From NCBI GenBank assembly GCA_963724535.1, contig CAVRVD010000008.1, positions 1-64,000 on the forward strand: a stretch of 64,000 nt of DNA, in the 5' to 3' direction. A program made the translations under genes and the position numbers. The number at the start of each line of letters is the position of its first letter. Positions within the stretch are counted from its first letter, which is position 1. The notes beneath the pieces are model-generated. The model searched no databases and had not been told where the DNA came from. It saw only the letters and a program-made list of their open reading frames with translations. This DNA is from JADJPO01 sp963724535 (GTDB taxonomy: Bacteria > Actinomycetota > Actinomycetes > Actinomycetales > Kineosporiaceae). Shown piece after piece: positions 1 to 7,992 of the stretch.

Positions 1-794
1 CCGGGCCGGCTCACCCGGCCGCCGGCGTCGACCACCAGCCAGGTGTGGCCCTCGAGCCTGGCCAGCCAGTCGACGCAGGCCGGTCCCATGGCGACCGCGG
101 CGGTCGCGTACACGTCGGCCCAGAGCAGCGAGGGCCCGGCGACGCTGACCGCGGCAAGTCCCTTGGCGGGCTCACCCGTGGTGGGCGAGACGACGTGCTC
201 ACCCCGGGCGGCCGTTCCCGACGTGGCCAGGCCGCCGGAGCGCAGCTGCACAGTGCCGAGCAGTCGGCTGCGTTCGTGCGGGTCCTCGATGCCCAGCCGC
301 CAGGGCGGGGTGTCGGCGCGGCCACAGCTCACCGCGACGTCGCCGCCGGCGTTGACCAGGACGTCGTGGTCCGGTAGGCGGGCCGCCAGCGTCGTGCAGG
401 CCCGCTGCACGGCCCACCCCTTGACGAGCCCGGTGGGGTCGAAGCGGTGGCCACCCGCACCGTCCGGCAGGTTCGCATCGAACCAGCCATCGGTGGCGGT
501 CCGGGCCTGCTCGCAGAGCCGGACGACGTCGCGCACCAGCGGGTCGGTCGCGGCCGAGGCGAGCTCGCCGCGCTGCAACCGGCTGATCTGGCTGCCCGGT
601 TTCCAGGTGGAGAACAGCTCGTCCACGTGGCGAAGCTCGGCGAACGCGCGTGCCGCCGCGGCGTCGGTGTCCGGGTCGTCGAGGTGGACGCCGCGCACGT
701 GGACGCTGATCGGCATCCCCATGATCTGCTCGACCCAGGCCCGCCGCTGATACGGGGCGTCGACGGCCGTGCCGGCGGCGTGTCCGGCGGTCAC
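1..794 (-). CDS. apbE: FAD:protein FMN transferase ApbE, 3' end beyond window
   Basis: ApbE enzymes move FMN from FAD onto a threonine of extracytoplasmic flavoproteins. The 264 visible residues begin at a GTG that shares bases with the TGA of the FMN-binding protein gene (GTGA), so the two are probably translationally coupled. ApbE hallmarks are present: MGMPISV near residue 25, the core D-P-T-G-x-V-K-G-W-A at about 119-128, and VNAGGD near 147. The family is usually 250-330 residues, so only the C-terminus should be missing past the left edge. I see no clear signal peptide or lipobox. The likely substrate is the neighbouring FMN-binding protein. Family assignment is firm; the partner is inferred from adjacency and motif. 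Confidence 0.9.
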   Translation of the reverse strand, partial: MTAGHAAGTAVDAPYQRRAWVEQIMGMPISVHVRGVHLDDPDTDAAAARAFAELRHVDELFSTWKPGSQISRLQRGELASAATDPLVRDVVRLCEQARTATDGWFDANLPDGAGGHRFDPTGLVKGWAVQRACTTLAARLPDHDVLVNAGGDVAVSCGRADTPPWRLGIEDPHERSRLLGTVQLRSGGLATSGTAARGEHVVSPTTGEPAKGLAAVSVAGPSLLWADVYATAAVAMGPACVDWLARLEGHTWLVVDAGGRVSRP

Positions 795-1243
795 AGCTGC
801 GCCTGGTCGATCGCGGACTGCAACGAGGCCTTGTACCCCTCGCTGGTGATCGTGGCGCCGGAGACGCTGTCGATGTTCGCGCTCTGAGCATCGACCGTCT
901 CGGCGTCCAGGATCGGAACGGCGTAGGAGTTGATCTCCTGGTCGCGCCTGTTCTCCGACGGAACCTGAAGCGTCGTGGAGGAGACGATGGTGCCGTTGGC
1001 GACCACGATCTGCACCTGCACCGGACCCCAGCGGGTCTGGACGGTGTCACCGGAGTAGGTCCCCTGCCCGGACGCGCCGGAGCCGCTGCCCGTCCCGGAC
1101 CCCGTCGTACCCGTGGAGCCGGTGCTTGACGAGGCCGGTCGTTCTGCTGTGACAGCTGCCGACTCGTTGCGGCTGGTGTGGTAGCTGAACAGCAGCACCA
1201 GGCCGCTCACCGTGCCCATGAACGCCATGGCGATCCGGCGCAT
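791..1243 (-). CDS. Membrane-anchored FMN-binding domain protein
   Basis: This 150-residue protein has an N-terminal hydrophobic anchor (about 5-21), a Ser/Gly/Thr-rich linker (about 38-63) and a C-terminal FMN-binding domain. Near the end it carries D-x-V-S-G-A-T-I-T (residues 125-133), the motif in which ApbE attaches FMN to the Thr of SGAT, here T131. It should sit outside the membrane as a covalently flavinylated one-electron carrier. It lies between the flavohaem reductase and apbE, and its stop overlaps the apbE start by 4 bases. The start is supported by AGGCAGGA upstream of the ATG. Flavinylation is inferred from the motif. Confidence 0.88.
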   Translation of the reverse strand: MRRIAMAFMGTVSGLVLLFSYHTSRNESAAVTAERPASSSTGSTGTTGSGTGSGSGASGQGTYSGDTVQTRWGPVQVQIVVANGTIVSSTTLQVPSENRRDQEINSYAVPILDAETVDAQSANIDSVSGATITSEGYKASLQSAIDQAQL

Positions 1244-1297
1244 CTCGGGTCCTGCCTCTCAGGGGCTGTTTCGGTCGACGAGGTGGTCTCGTCGCGG

Positions 1298-2713
1298 TCA
1301 CCAGGAGAAGCGCTCCTGATGGATGTTCTGTGCCGGAACCCCGCACTGCCGGGCGGCTGCGGCCGCGGCGTCCATCCAGGGCTGGGCGCCGCACAGGTAG
1401 ACGTCGTGCTGGTCGATGTCCGGCACCAGATGGCGCAGCGCCGCCATGTCGGACAGGTGGGCTGCGGCGACCGGCAGCCAGCTCGCCCGGGTGCGGATCC
1501 GCGGCCCGGGCACGTAGTGCACCCGGGCGCCGGTCCGGGCGGCGATCGCGTCGATCTCCTCGCGCAGCACCAGGTCGGCCGCCGTCGAGGCGCGGTAGAT
1601 CAGGGTGATCTCGCCCGGCGCGGCGTCCAGGTCCTCGAGCAGGGCCCGTAGTGGGGTGATCCCGATGCCCGACCCGATCAGGGTCACCTTGCGCCTGGTC
1701 CGGACGCCGGCATGCAGGCGCCCGTAGGGACCCTCGACGAGCACCCGCGTCCCGGGTCGCAGGGTGGCCAGGGAGGCGCTGCCGTCGCCGAGGTCCTTGA
1801 CGGTGATCCGCATCCGGTCGCGGGTGGGCGCGGCGGACAGCGAGTACGGGTTGCCCCGGGTCCACCCCGGCCGGCCGAGGAATCGCCAGATGAGGAACTG
1901 CCCGGCACCGGCCAGCCGGTGCAGGTTCCTTCCTCGAATCCACACCGACACCACACCGGGTCCCTCGGGAACCACCTGCTCGATGACCAGGCGTGCCGAG
2001 GCGCTGCGCCACAACGGGAGAGCGACGCGCCAGAACAGGACGGCGCCCAACGCCGCGCCGTAGAGCGTCCACCAGTAGGCGCGCGCCAGCGCCGAGCCGG
2101 TGAAGTCGGCTCCGGTCCAGAGCTGGTGCGGTAGAGCGAGTCCCACGCCGAGGTAGGCGTACAGGTGCAGCAGGTGCCAGGACTCGTAGCGCAGCTTGGC
2201 CCGGGCCCGCTTCATCGACGTCCAGGCCACCATCAGCAGCAGCGCGGTGCCCGCGGTGGCCAGGAGCATGCCCGGGTAGTCCACGACCATCGTCCAGGCC
2301 TCGCGCAGGACGTTCACCTGCTCGCTGACCGCGTAGCCGGCGACGATCAGCACCACGTGGGCGAGCATCAGGTTCACCGAGGTGAAGCCGACCAGGCGGT
2401 GGCGTCGAGCGAGCTCGTCCTGGCCGTAGCTGCGCTCCACGATTGGGATCCGCGCCATCAGCAGCACCTGGATCAGCAGCAGGTCGGCGGCGAGCAGGCC
2501 GGTCAGCCGGCCGAGGGAGGTCAGGGCCGAGGCGGCCTCTCCGAGCTGTTGCACGGCGCCGTTGCTGACCCAGAGGGCGAGCACGACCAGCAGGCTCAGC
2601 CAGGTCAGCGAGCCGACTGTGTCGCGCCACCAGTGTGGCACCGCCAACCGATGCCGCCGTTGCGGGGCCGGTGGCGCCACCCGCACCTCGGGCGGGGTCA
2701 GGACGGCGGTCAT
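1298..2713 (-). CDS. Ferric-reductase-like transmembrane flavohaem oxidoreductase
   Basis: This 471-residue membrane protein fits NAD(P)H-to-haem electron transfer. Residues 35-235 hold about six helices with haem-ligand-like histidines (H105 and H119; H180 or H183 and H196), as in ferric reductase/NOX domains. Residues about 240-345 form an FAD-binding domain with the R-x-x-P-Y-S-L-S flavin motif near 286-293. Residues about 343-471 form the NAD(P)-binding domain, with GSGIGITP at 347-354 and a CGAQPWM segment near the end. The ATG at 2713 has a GGAGG box; upstream in-frame sequence lacks family features. It heads the operon with the FMN-binding protein and ApbE, suggesting a short electron chain across the membrane. 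The final acceptor is unknown. Confidence 0.85.
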   Translation of the reverse strand: MTAVLTPPEVRVAPPAPQRRHRLAVPHWWRDTVGSLTWLSLLVVLALWVSNGAVQQLGEAASALTSLGRLTGLLAADLLLIQVLLMARIPIVERSYGQDELARRHRLVGFTSVNLMLAHVVLIVAGYAVSEQVNVLREAWTMVVDYPGMLLATAGTALLLMVAWTSMKRARAKLRYESWHLLHLYAYLGVGLALPHQLWTGADFTGSALARAYWWTLYGAALGAVLFWRVALPLWRSASARLVIEQVVPEGPGVVSVWIRGRNLHRLAGAGQFLIWRFLGRPGWTRGNPYSLSAAPTRDRMRITVKDLGDGSASLATLRPGTRVLVEGPYGRLHAGVRTRRKVTLIGSGIGITPLRALLEDLDAAPGEITLIYRASTAADLVLREEIDAIAARTGARVHYVPGPRIRTRASWLPVAAAHLSDMAALRHLVPDIDQHDVYLCGAQPWMDAAAAAARQCGVPAQNIHQERFSW

Positions 2714-2894
2714 GCCGGGCTCCTCCACACATCGGCCCTCGGGTGGGTCCCGCCGGGCGTCACCGAGGACTCTCGGCCGTGTTGCTGGGAGTCGGCTGAA
2801 TGCTGCCCAAGAGATGGCCATGAGCGGCCCTGTGGTGCCGACCTGGGCCGGTTCGCGGCCCGGGGGTCGTGGAAGGCCTCGGACCGTCGTCCGG

Positions 2895-3752
2895 TCAGCC
2901 GGTCGACATGGTGCCCAGCTGCCGGGCCGCGACGGCCCACACCGTGGCGACCCACGCCTGGTCGAGCCGGCCGTCGGCCACCCAGCCAAGCCCCTCGGGC
3001 ACGCCGGTCTCGTTGGTGCGCAGGAACATCAGCCCACGTCCTGACCGCAGCACGGCGCTCGCCTCGTCACTCGTCGTTCCCGGATGGCGGATCACCAGGT
3101 TCACCGTGAACCCCTGGACGCCCTGCGGCGCGGTCCCGACTCGCACCGTCGCGTCGGCGGGGTCGATGCCCCGTAGCTGCAGGGCGGGGACGCAGTCCTG
3201 CGCCAGTGCCCGGTGCCGGCCCAGGGCGACCAGCGCGGCCTGCTCGTCGCGGTAGACGACGACGTACTGGTCCAGCTGGGCGACGCCGGTGACCAGCGAG
3301 CCGACCGCCGCGGCCACGGCTCCCGGCTCCGGTGGCCCGGCCCGCTCACCGGCCTCGCGACGCGCGCACGAGGCGACCTGGGAGCTCGGCGTGTCGGGGG
3401 TCCGGGTGGTCACCGGGCCGGGGTCGGCGACGACCTTGGTTCCCGGGGGGGCCGGGGGGACGTCGTCGCCGCGCAGGATCACGGCCGCGGCCGCGCGTGT
3501 CGGGTCCGGATCGGCTGGGGTGGAGGAGCGGATAGGGGACGGCCCGGGGGCCTGCGACGGACCCGCGGCGTCGGTGGCGCCGGACGCCGTGACCGAGGCG
3601 GTGGAGGTGGCCGAGGTGTCTGGGCCGGTGGAGGCGGTGGTGGGGCCCGTCGGGACCGGGGCGGTGCCGTTCTCGGCCCCGCCGGAGCATCCGGCGGCGG
3701 CCAGTACCAGGATGATCAGCGCGGCGGCGGAAGTGTGGTGTGTGCGCGTCAT
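2895..3752 (-). CDS. Secreted lipoprotein, PknH-sensor-like (uncertain)
   Basis: A 285-residue predicted lipoprotein. The N-terminus is a short basic stretch followed by a hydrophobic core and the lipobox LAAAGC, so the mature protein should start at a lipidated Cys near residue 21. A Thr/Ser/Pro-rich linker of roughly 60 residues follows, typical of actinobacterial lipoproteins. The folded C-terminal half contains two or three Cys that could pair. Its pattern vaguely recalls extracytoplasmic sensor domains of the PknH_C type, but I would not assign a function. A GGAGG box lies 9 bases before the ATG. The gene follows XPB on the same strand, with a hairpin between them. Confidence 0.75.
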   Translation of the reverse strand: MTRTHHTSAAALIILVLAAAGCSGGAENGTAPVPTGPTTASTGPDTSATSTASVTASGATDAAGPSQAPGPSPIRSSTPADPDPTRAAAAVILRGDDVPPAPPGTKVVADPGPVTTRTPDTPSSQVASCARREAGERAGPPEPGAVAAAVGSLVTGVAQLDQYVVVYRDEQAALVALGRHRALAQDCVPALQLRGIDPADATVRVGTAPQGVQGFTVNLVIRHPGTTSDEASAVLRSGRGLMFLRTNETGVPEGLGWVADGRLDQAWVATVWAVAARQLGTMSTG

Positions 3753-3778
3753 GGCGACGAACCTCCGACGTTCACTGT

Positions 3779-3799
3779 GCGCCGCTGGACACGCGGCGC
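3779..3799 (-). terminator. Hairpin after the XPB gene
   Basis: Perfect 7-bp stem GCGCCGC/GCGGCGC with a 7-base loop, 54 bases past the XPB stop and just before the lipoprotein gene. There is no T-run, as is usual in high-GC actinobacteria. Confidence 0.45.
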
Positions 3800-3852
3800 G
3801 CCGGGACTCAGGTCGCGATGATCCCCGGCCGTCTCCGGATCGTGCCGCGGTT

Positions 3853-5514
3853 TCAACCCCCCTCGGCGGCAGGGCGTTCCAGCACCTCGTGCGCGTCGAC
3901 GATCCGGTAGGCGTAGCCCTGCTCGGCGAGGAACCGCTGGCGGTGGGCGGCGTAGTCCTGGTCGAGGGTGTCCCGGGCCACGATGGCGTAGAACCGGGCA
4001 CCGCGACCGTCCGACTTCGGCCGCAGCACCCGGCCGAGGCGTTGGGCCTCCTCCTGGCGGGAGCCGAAGGCACCGGACACCTGGATCGCCACGCTGGCCT
4101 CGGGCAGGTCGATCGAGAAGTTGGCGACCTTGCTCACCACCAGGGTGGGGATCTCGCCGGAGCGGAACGCCGCGAACAGCTTCTGCCGCTTCGCCACCGG
4201 GGTCTCGCCGGTGATCACCGGGGCGTCCAACCGCTCACCGAGATCAGCGAGCTGGTCGAGGTACTGCCCGATCACCAGGATCTGCTCGCCGGAGTGCCGG
4301 GCGACCAGGGCCTCGACCACCGCGGTCTTCTCCGCCGCTGCGGCGCACAGCCGGTAGCGCTCGTCCGGCTCGGCCGTGGCGTAGGCGAGCCGGGCGGACT
4401 CCGGCAGGGTGACCCGCACCTCGACGCAGTCCGCCGGCGCGATGTAGCCCTGGGCCTCGATGTCCTTCCACGGCGCGTCGTAGCGCTTCGGCCCGATCAG
4501 GGAGAACACGTCGCCCTCGCGGCCGTCCTCACGCACCAGCGTGGCAGTCAGCCCGAGCCGGCGCCGGGCCTGCAGGTCGGCCGTCATCCGGAAGATCGGC
4601 GCCGGCAGCAGGTGCACCTCGTCGTAGACGATCAGTCCCCAGTCCCGGGCGTCGAGCAGCTCCAGGTGGGAGTACACCCCTTTCCGCCGGGTCGTCATCA
4701 CCTGGTAGGTGGCGACGGTGACCGGGCGGATCTGCTTGCGGGTGCCCGAGTACTCCCCGATCTCCTCGGCGGTCAGCGAGGTCCGCACCACAAGCTCGTC
4801 GCGCCACTGCCGCGCGGCGACGGTATTGGTGACCAGGATCAGTGTGGTCGCGCTGGCCCGGGCCATCGCGGCGGCGCCGACGATCGTCTTACCCGCGCCG
4901 CAGGGCAGGACGACGACGCCGGACCCGCCGTGCCAGAACCCCTCGACCGCCTCGTTCTGGTAGGGGCGCAGCGACCAGCCGTCCTCACGCAATGCGATCG
5001 GGTGCGCCTCGCCGTTCACGTACCCGGCCAGGTCCTCGGCGGGCCAGCCGAGCTTGAGCAGCACCTGCTTGAGGTTGCCGCGTTCGCTGGGGTGGACCGC
5101 CACCGTCTCGGTGTCGATCCGCTCGCCGACCAGCGGGGCGACCTTCTTGCTGCGGAGCACCTCCTCCAGCACCGGGACGTCGAACGCGTGCAGCACCAGG
5201 CCGTGGGTCGGGTGACCCCGCAGCTGCAGCCGCCCGAACCGGGCCATGGTCTCGGCGACGTCGACCAGCAGGGCGTGCGGCACCGGGTAGCGCGAGTAGC
5301 GAAGCAGCACGTCGACGACCTGCTCGGCGTCGTGGCCGGCGGCCCGGGCGTTCCACAGGCCCAGGGGGGTGAGCCGGTAGGTGTGCACATGCTCGGGCGC
5401 CCGTTCCAGTTCGGCGAACGGCGCGATCGCCTGACGACAGGCGACGGCGAGGGCGTGGTCGACCTCCAGCAGCAGCGTCTTGTCGCTCTGGACGATCAGC
5501 GGTCCGTCGGTCAC
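3853..5514 (-). CDS. xpb: DNA repair helicase XPB (actinobacterial)
   Basis: Superfamily 2 3'-5' DNA helicase/ATPase of the XPB/ERCC3 type, 553 residues, close to the roughly 549 usual in mycobacteria. An N-terminal damage-recognition-like region (1-180) precedes the two RecA-like domains. Walker A is PCGAGKT (204-210), Walker B is DEVH (298-301), the XPB-specific RED motif is at 328-330, and motif VI is Q-R-L-G-R-V-L-R near 500. In M. tuberculosis XPB (Rv0861c) lies beside the helicase-associated protein Rv0862c. Here the two are separated by a 3.5-kb block of regulators and transport genes on the opposite strand. Its role in bacterial nucleotide excision repair is not settled. Confidence 0.95.
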   Translation of the reverse strand: MTDGPLIVQSDKTLLLEVDHALAVACRQAIAPFAELERAPEHVHTYRLTPLGLWNARAAGHDAEQVVDVLLRYSRYPVPHALLVDVAETMARFGRLQLRGHPTHGLVLHAFDVPVLEEVLRSKKVAPLVGERIDTETVAVHPSERGNLKQVLLKLGWPAEDLAGYVNGEAHPIALREDGWSLRPYQNEAVEGFWHGGSGVVVLPCGAGKTIVGAAAMARASATTLILVTNTVAARQWRDELVVRTSLTAEEIGEYSGTRKQIRPVTVATYQVMTTRRKGVYSHLELLDARDWGLIVYDEVHLLPAPIFRMTADLQARRRLGLTATLVREDGREGDVFSLIGPKRYDAPWKDIEAQGYIAPADCVEVRVTLPESARLAYATAEPDERYRLCAAAAEKTAVVEALVARHSGEQILVIGQYLDQLADLGERLDAPVITGETPVAKRQKLFAAFRSGEIPTLVVSKVANFSIDLPEASVAIQVSGAFGSRQEEAQRLGRVLRPKSDGRGARFYAIVARDTLDQDYAAHRQRFLAEQGYAYRIVDAHEVLERPAAEGG

Positions 5515-5580
5515 GGAGCCGACTCTAGGTGAGCCCTCCGACAGGTGTCGCCCCGCGGGGCGCGCATGGCGGCTTGCAAT

Positions 5581-5612
5581 CGATAGGTTAACGATATATC
5601 GTCAATCCATCG
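5581..5612. promoter_or_regulatory. 32-bp palindromic operator, likely PadR autoregulation
   Basis: An AT-rich island in GC-rich DNA. The centre, ACGATATATCGT (5591-5602), is a perfect 12-bp palindrome. Symmetry extends to 32 bp with 26 of 32 positions matching, ending in CGAT/ATCG. A further ATCGATG lies just downstream. It sits in the divergent gap between XPB and a PadR gene, 28 bases before the PadR start, as expected for PadR operators. Confidence 0.7.
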
Positions 5613-5639
5613 ACAGAACATCGATGAAAGGAGACTGTC

Positions 5640-6422
5640 GTGAAGAAGCAGAGGAGAGGGCCGCATCGTCGGTCCTTCGCAGAGCCCGGTTTCCAGGGCC
5701 CTGGTATGCACATGCCCATGAGTGAGGACGAGGAGCCGACCGGCCCGCACGGCGGTGGCCCAGGGATGCACGGCCAAGGGATGCACGGCCAAGGAATGAA
5801 CGGACCGGGGATGCATGGGTTCGGCCCGCCGTTCGCGCCGCCGTTCGCGCGTTCGTTCGGTCGAGGCGGCCCGCGGGGCGGTCGGCGCGGCCCCGGTGGC
5901 CGTCGCGGTCGGCGCGGCAACGTGCGGGCCGCCGTCCTGGCCCTGCTCGCCGAGAAGGGTGCCCAGCACGGCTACGCGATCATGAACGAGCTGGCCGAAC
6001 GCAGCGGTGGCCTGTGGCGACCGAGCCCCGGGTCGATCTACCCGGTGCTGTCCCAGCTGCAGGACGAGGGGCTGGTGGTCGTCGAGGAGTCTGAGGGGCG
6101 GCGCAACTTCTCACTGACCGAGGCCGGTCGCGGCTACGTGGCCGAGCACCCGGAGGAGATGGACGAGCCATGGAAGGCTGCCGATTCCGGACCGGCCCGG
6201 CGGATCCAGTCGATCATGGCTGGGATGGCGGCGCTGGCCGCCGCGGTCGAGCAGGTCGCCCGACACGGTGACGAGGCGCAGGCCGAGCAGGCCGTCGCGG
6301 TCATCGACGACGCCCGCCGGAGGATGTACCGGATCCTCGCCGGCGATGGCACCGAGGCTTCGGCCGCAACCGCGACCGAGCCGCCGGCCGAGCCTGCCTC
6401 GGCGGCCGACGGGCAGGAATGA
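5640..6422 (+). CDS. PadR-family regulator with Met/His/Gly-rich N-terminus
   Basis: A 260-residue transcription factor. Residues about 95-175 form the PadR winged helix (V-L-A-L-L-A-E-K-G, H-G-Y-A-I-M-N-E-L, P-G-S-I-Y-P-V-L-S-Q-L). A C-terminal helical dimerisation region follows, then an Ala/Pro-rich tail. The first 90 residues are unusual: GMHGQ-type repeats encoded by a 15-bp DNA repeat (about 5761-5807), then an Arg/Gly-rich stretch. The Met/His content could bind metal, but that is speculation. The GTG start has AAAGGAGA 7 bases upstream. The adjacent palindrome suggests autorepression. A stem-loop follows directly after the stop. Confidence 0.9.
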   Translation: MKKQRRGPHRRSFAEPGFQGPGMHMPMSEDEEPTGPHGGGPGMHGQGMHGQGMNGPGMHGFGPPFAPPFARSFGRGGPRGGRRGPGGRRGRRGNVRAAVLALLAEKGAQHGYAIMNELAERSGGLWRPSPGSIYPVLSQLQDEGLVVVEESEGRRNFSLTEAGRGYVAEHPEEMDEPWKAADSGPARRIQSIMAGMAALAAAVEQVARHGDEAQAEQAVAVIDDARRRMYRILAGDGTEASAATATEPPAEPASAADGQE

Positions 6423-6426
6423 TCCC

Positions 6427-6475
6427 AGAACGACCCCCGCCTGCTGCATCGTCGTGCTGCCTCGGGGGTCGTTCT
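6427..6475 (+). terminator. Strong stem-loop between PadR and Rrf2 genes
   Basis: Perfect 13-bp inverted repeat AGAACGACCCCCG/CGGGGGTCGTTCT with a 23-base loop, starting 5 bases after the PadR stop. It has no T-tract but is strong enough to act as a terminator. Confidence 0.7.
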
Positions 6476-6503
6476 CCGGCCTCCGGTGCGCCACGATCGG
6501 TTG

Positions 6504-6962
6504 GTGCGGGTCTCGGCGAAGGCGGACTACGCCATCCGCGCTGCCCTGGTGCTGGCCGCCGCGGAGCCGGAGGACAACCTGACCACCGAGGCGGTGGCCA
6601 CCGCCCAGGGGATCCCGGTCCGCTTCCTCGAAGCGATCATCGTCGATCTGCGCCGTGACGGGCTGGTCGCCAGTCGCCGTGGCAGCCGGGGCGGCCACCG
6701 GCTGGCCCGGCCCGGCAGCGAGGTCACCGTCGCCGACGTGATCCGCGCGGTGGACGGTCCGCTCGTGTTCGTCAACGGGGAGAGGCCGGGCGATCTCAGC
6801 TACCCCGAGCCCGCGGGTGGGCTCGTGCCGCTGTGGGTCGCGGTGCGTGCGGCGCTGCGTCAGGTGCTGGAGCAGGTCACCCTGGCGGATCTTGTCGCCG
6901 GGACGCTGCCCGACCCGGTACTGGCGCTGACCCGCAGCGAGGGCGCCTGGGATCACGCCTGA
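6504..6962 (+). CDS. Rrf2-family transcriptional regulator, cysteine-free
   Basis: About 152 residues beginning V-R-V-S-A-K-A-D-Y-A-I-R-A, the canonical Rrf2 opening, hence the GTG at 6504. An in-frame GTG at 6486 would add six residues. The winged helix spans about 1-75 (V-R-F-L-E-A-I-I, S-R-R-G-S-R-G-G-H-R-L-A-R-P). Unlike IscR and NsrR there is no cysteine anywhere, so it cannot bind an iron-sulphur cluster through the usual three Cys. It is closer in that respect to CymR-like members that sense a protein or ligand. It directly precedes a TauE/SafE permease gene whose leader holds a palindrome, suggesting control of sulphur-anion transport. Confidence 0.88.
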   Translation: MRVSAKADYAIRAALVLAAAEPEDNLTTEAVATAQGIPVRFLEAIIVDLRRDGLVASRRGSRGGHRLARPGSEVTVADVIRAVDGPLVFVNGERPGDLSYPEPAGGLVPLWVAVRAALRQVLEQVTLADLVAGTLPDPVLALTRSEGAWDHA

Positions 6963-6992
6963 CGGCGGCCGACCGGTGAATAAATCCGAGTG

Positions 6993-7004
6993 TTCCGATC
7001 GGAA
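6993..7004. promoter_or_regulatory. Candidate Rrf2 operator upstream of the permease
   Basis: Perfect palindrome TTCCGATCGGAA in an AT-richer patch 61 bases before the permease start. A second short inverted repeat, GTCGG-ATA-CCGAC, lies at 7035-7047. The link to the Rrf2 protein rests on adjacency. Confidence 0.45.
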
Positions 7005-7065
7005 TGGACAAGATCAAGCTCGTCTCCCTAGAGGGTCGGATACCGACGGAGGGGGGAGCCACATC

Positions 7066-7966
7066 ATGATCAACTTTGTGCTGTTGGCCCTGGTCGGACT
7101 GGGCGCGCAGCTCGTCGACGGCAGCCTCGGCATGGCGTACGGGGTGACCTCGACGACGCTGCTGCTGGCCATCGGCACCAGCCCGGCGATGGCCTCGGCG
7201 ACGGTGCACCTGGCCGAGGTCGGCACGACACTGGCCTCCGGGCTCGCGCACTGGCGGTTCGGCAACGTGGACTGGCGGGTGGTCGTCCGGATCGGCGTGC
7301 CGGGAGCGGTGGGGGCCTTCGCGGGCGCCACTGTCCTGTCCCGGCTCGCCACCGGCCTGGCCGCACCGGTGATGGCCGCCGTCCTGCTCGCCCTCGGGGT
7401 CTAGTGATGGTCAGGGACGCCCTCCGCCCGACCCCGCGGCGCGCGCCCTCGCCCCCGCTGCGGTCCCGCTTCCTCGCTCCGCTGGGGCTGGTGGCCGGGT
7501 TCCTCGACGCGACCGGTGGCGGTGGCTGGGGTCCGGTGGGCACGCCCGCGATCCTGGCCAGCGGGCGCCTGGCACCGCGCAAGGTGATCGGGTCCATCGA
7601 CGCCAGCGAGTTCCTGGTCGCCGTCGCCGCGAGCGCGGGCTCCTGCTCGGGCTCGGCTCGCAGGGGGTCAACCCCACCTGGGCCCTCGCCCTGCTCGCCG
7701 GCGGTCTGGTCGCGGCGCCGGTGGCCGCGTGGCTGGTCAGACACCTGCCGCCGCAGATCCTCGGTGCGCTGGCCGGGGGAATGATCGTGCTGACCAACGT
7801 GCGCACCCTGGTCAACACCGGGTGGGTCGCCGTGCCGGGGGACGTGCGGCTACTGGTCTACCTCCTCGTCCTCCTGCTCTGGGTCGCCGCCGTGTCCCAC
7901 GCCGTCCGCCGGCACCGGGCCGAAGCCCGGGCGGTGGACGCCGAGCCGCTGCCCGTGGCGGTCTGA
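7066..7966 (+). pseudogene. TauE/SafE sulfite-exporter-family permease, two frameshifts
   Basis: TauE/SafE proteins are eight-helix permeases for sulphite, sulphoacetate and related anions. Translation from the ATG at 7066 (strong GGAGGGGGGAG box) gives a normal N-terminal half that hits TAG at 7402. The family sequence resumes one base over at 7404. A second shift is needed near 7640, after which the C-terminal third runs normally to 7966. Inserting one base at each point restores about 301 residues, including the GGWGPVGTP repeat motif. Both events look like single-base losses, and coding character is intact on both sides. The gene is therefore either very recently inactivated or carries two sequencing errors. 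Confidence 0.8.
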
Positions 7967-7992
7967 CACCGCGGCTTCCCGGCGGAGCGGGG

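Noticed and set aside
1047..2732. A 561-codon minus-strand frame over the flavohaem reductase gene.
   Set aside because: Arg/Ala/Pro-rich composition, no domains, and full overlap with the correct frame of the reductase.
3289..5532. A 747-codon open frame on the plus strand opposite the lipoprotein and XPB genes.
   Set aside because: It is antisense to two well-supported genes, has no family features and reflects absence of stops in GC-rich DNA.
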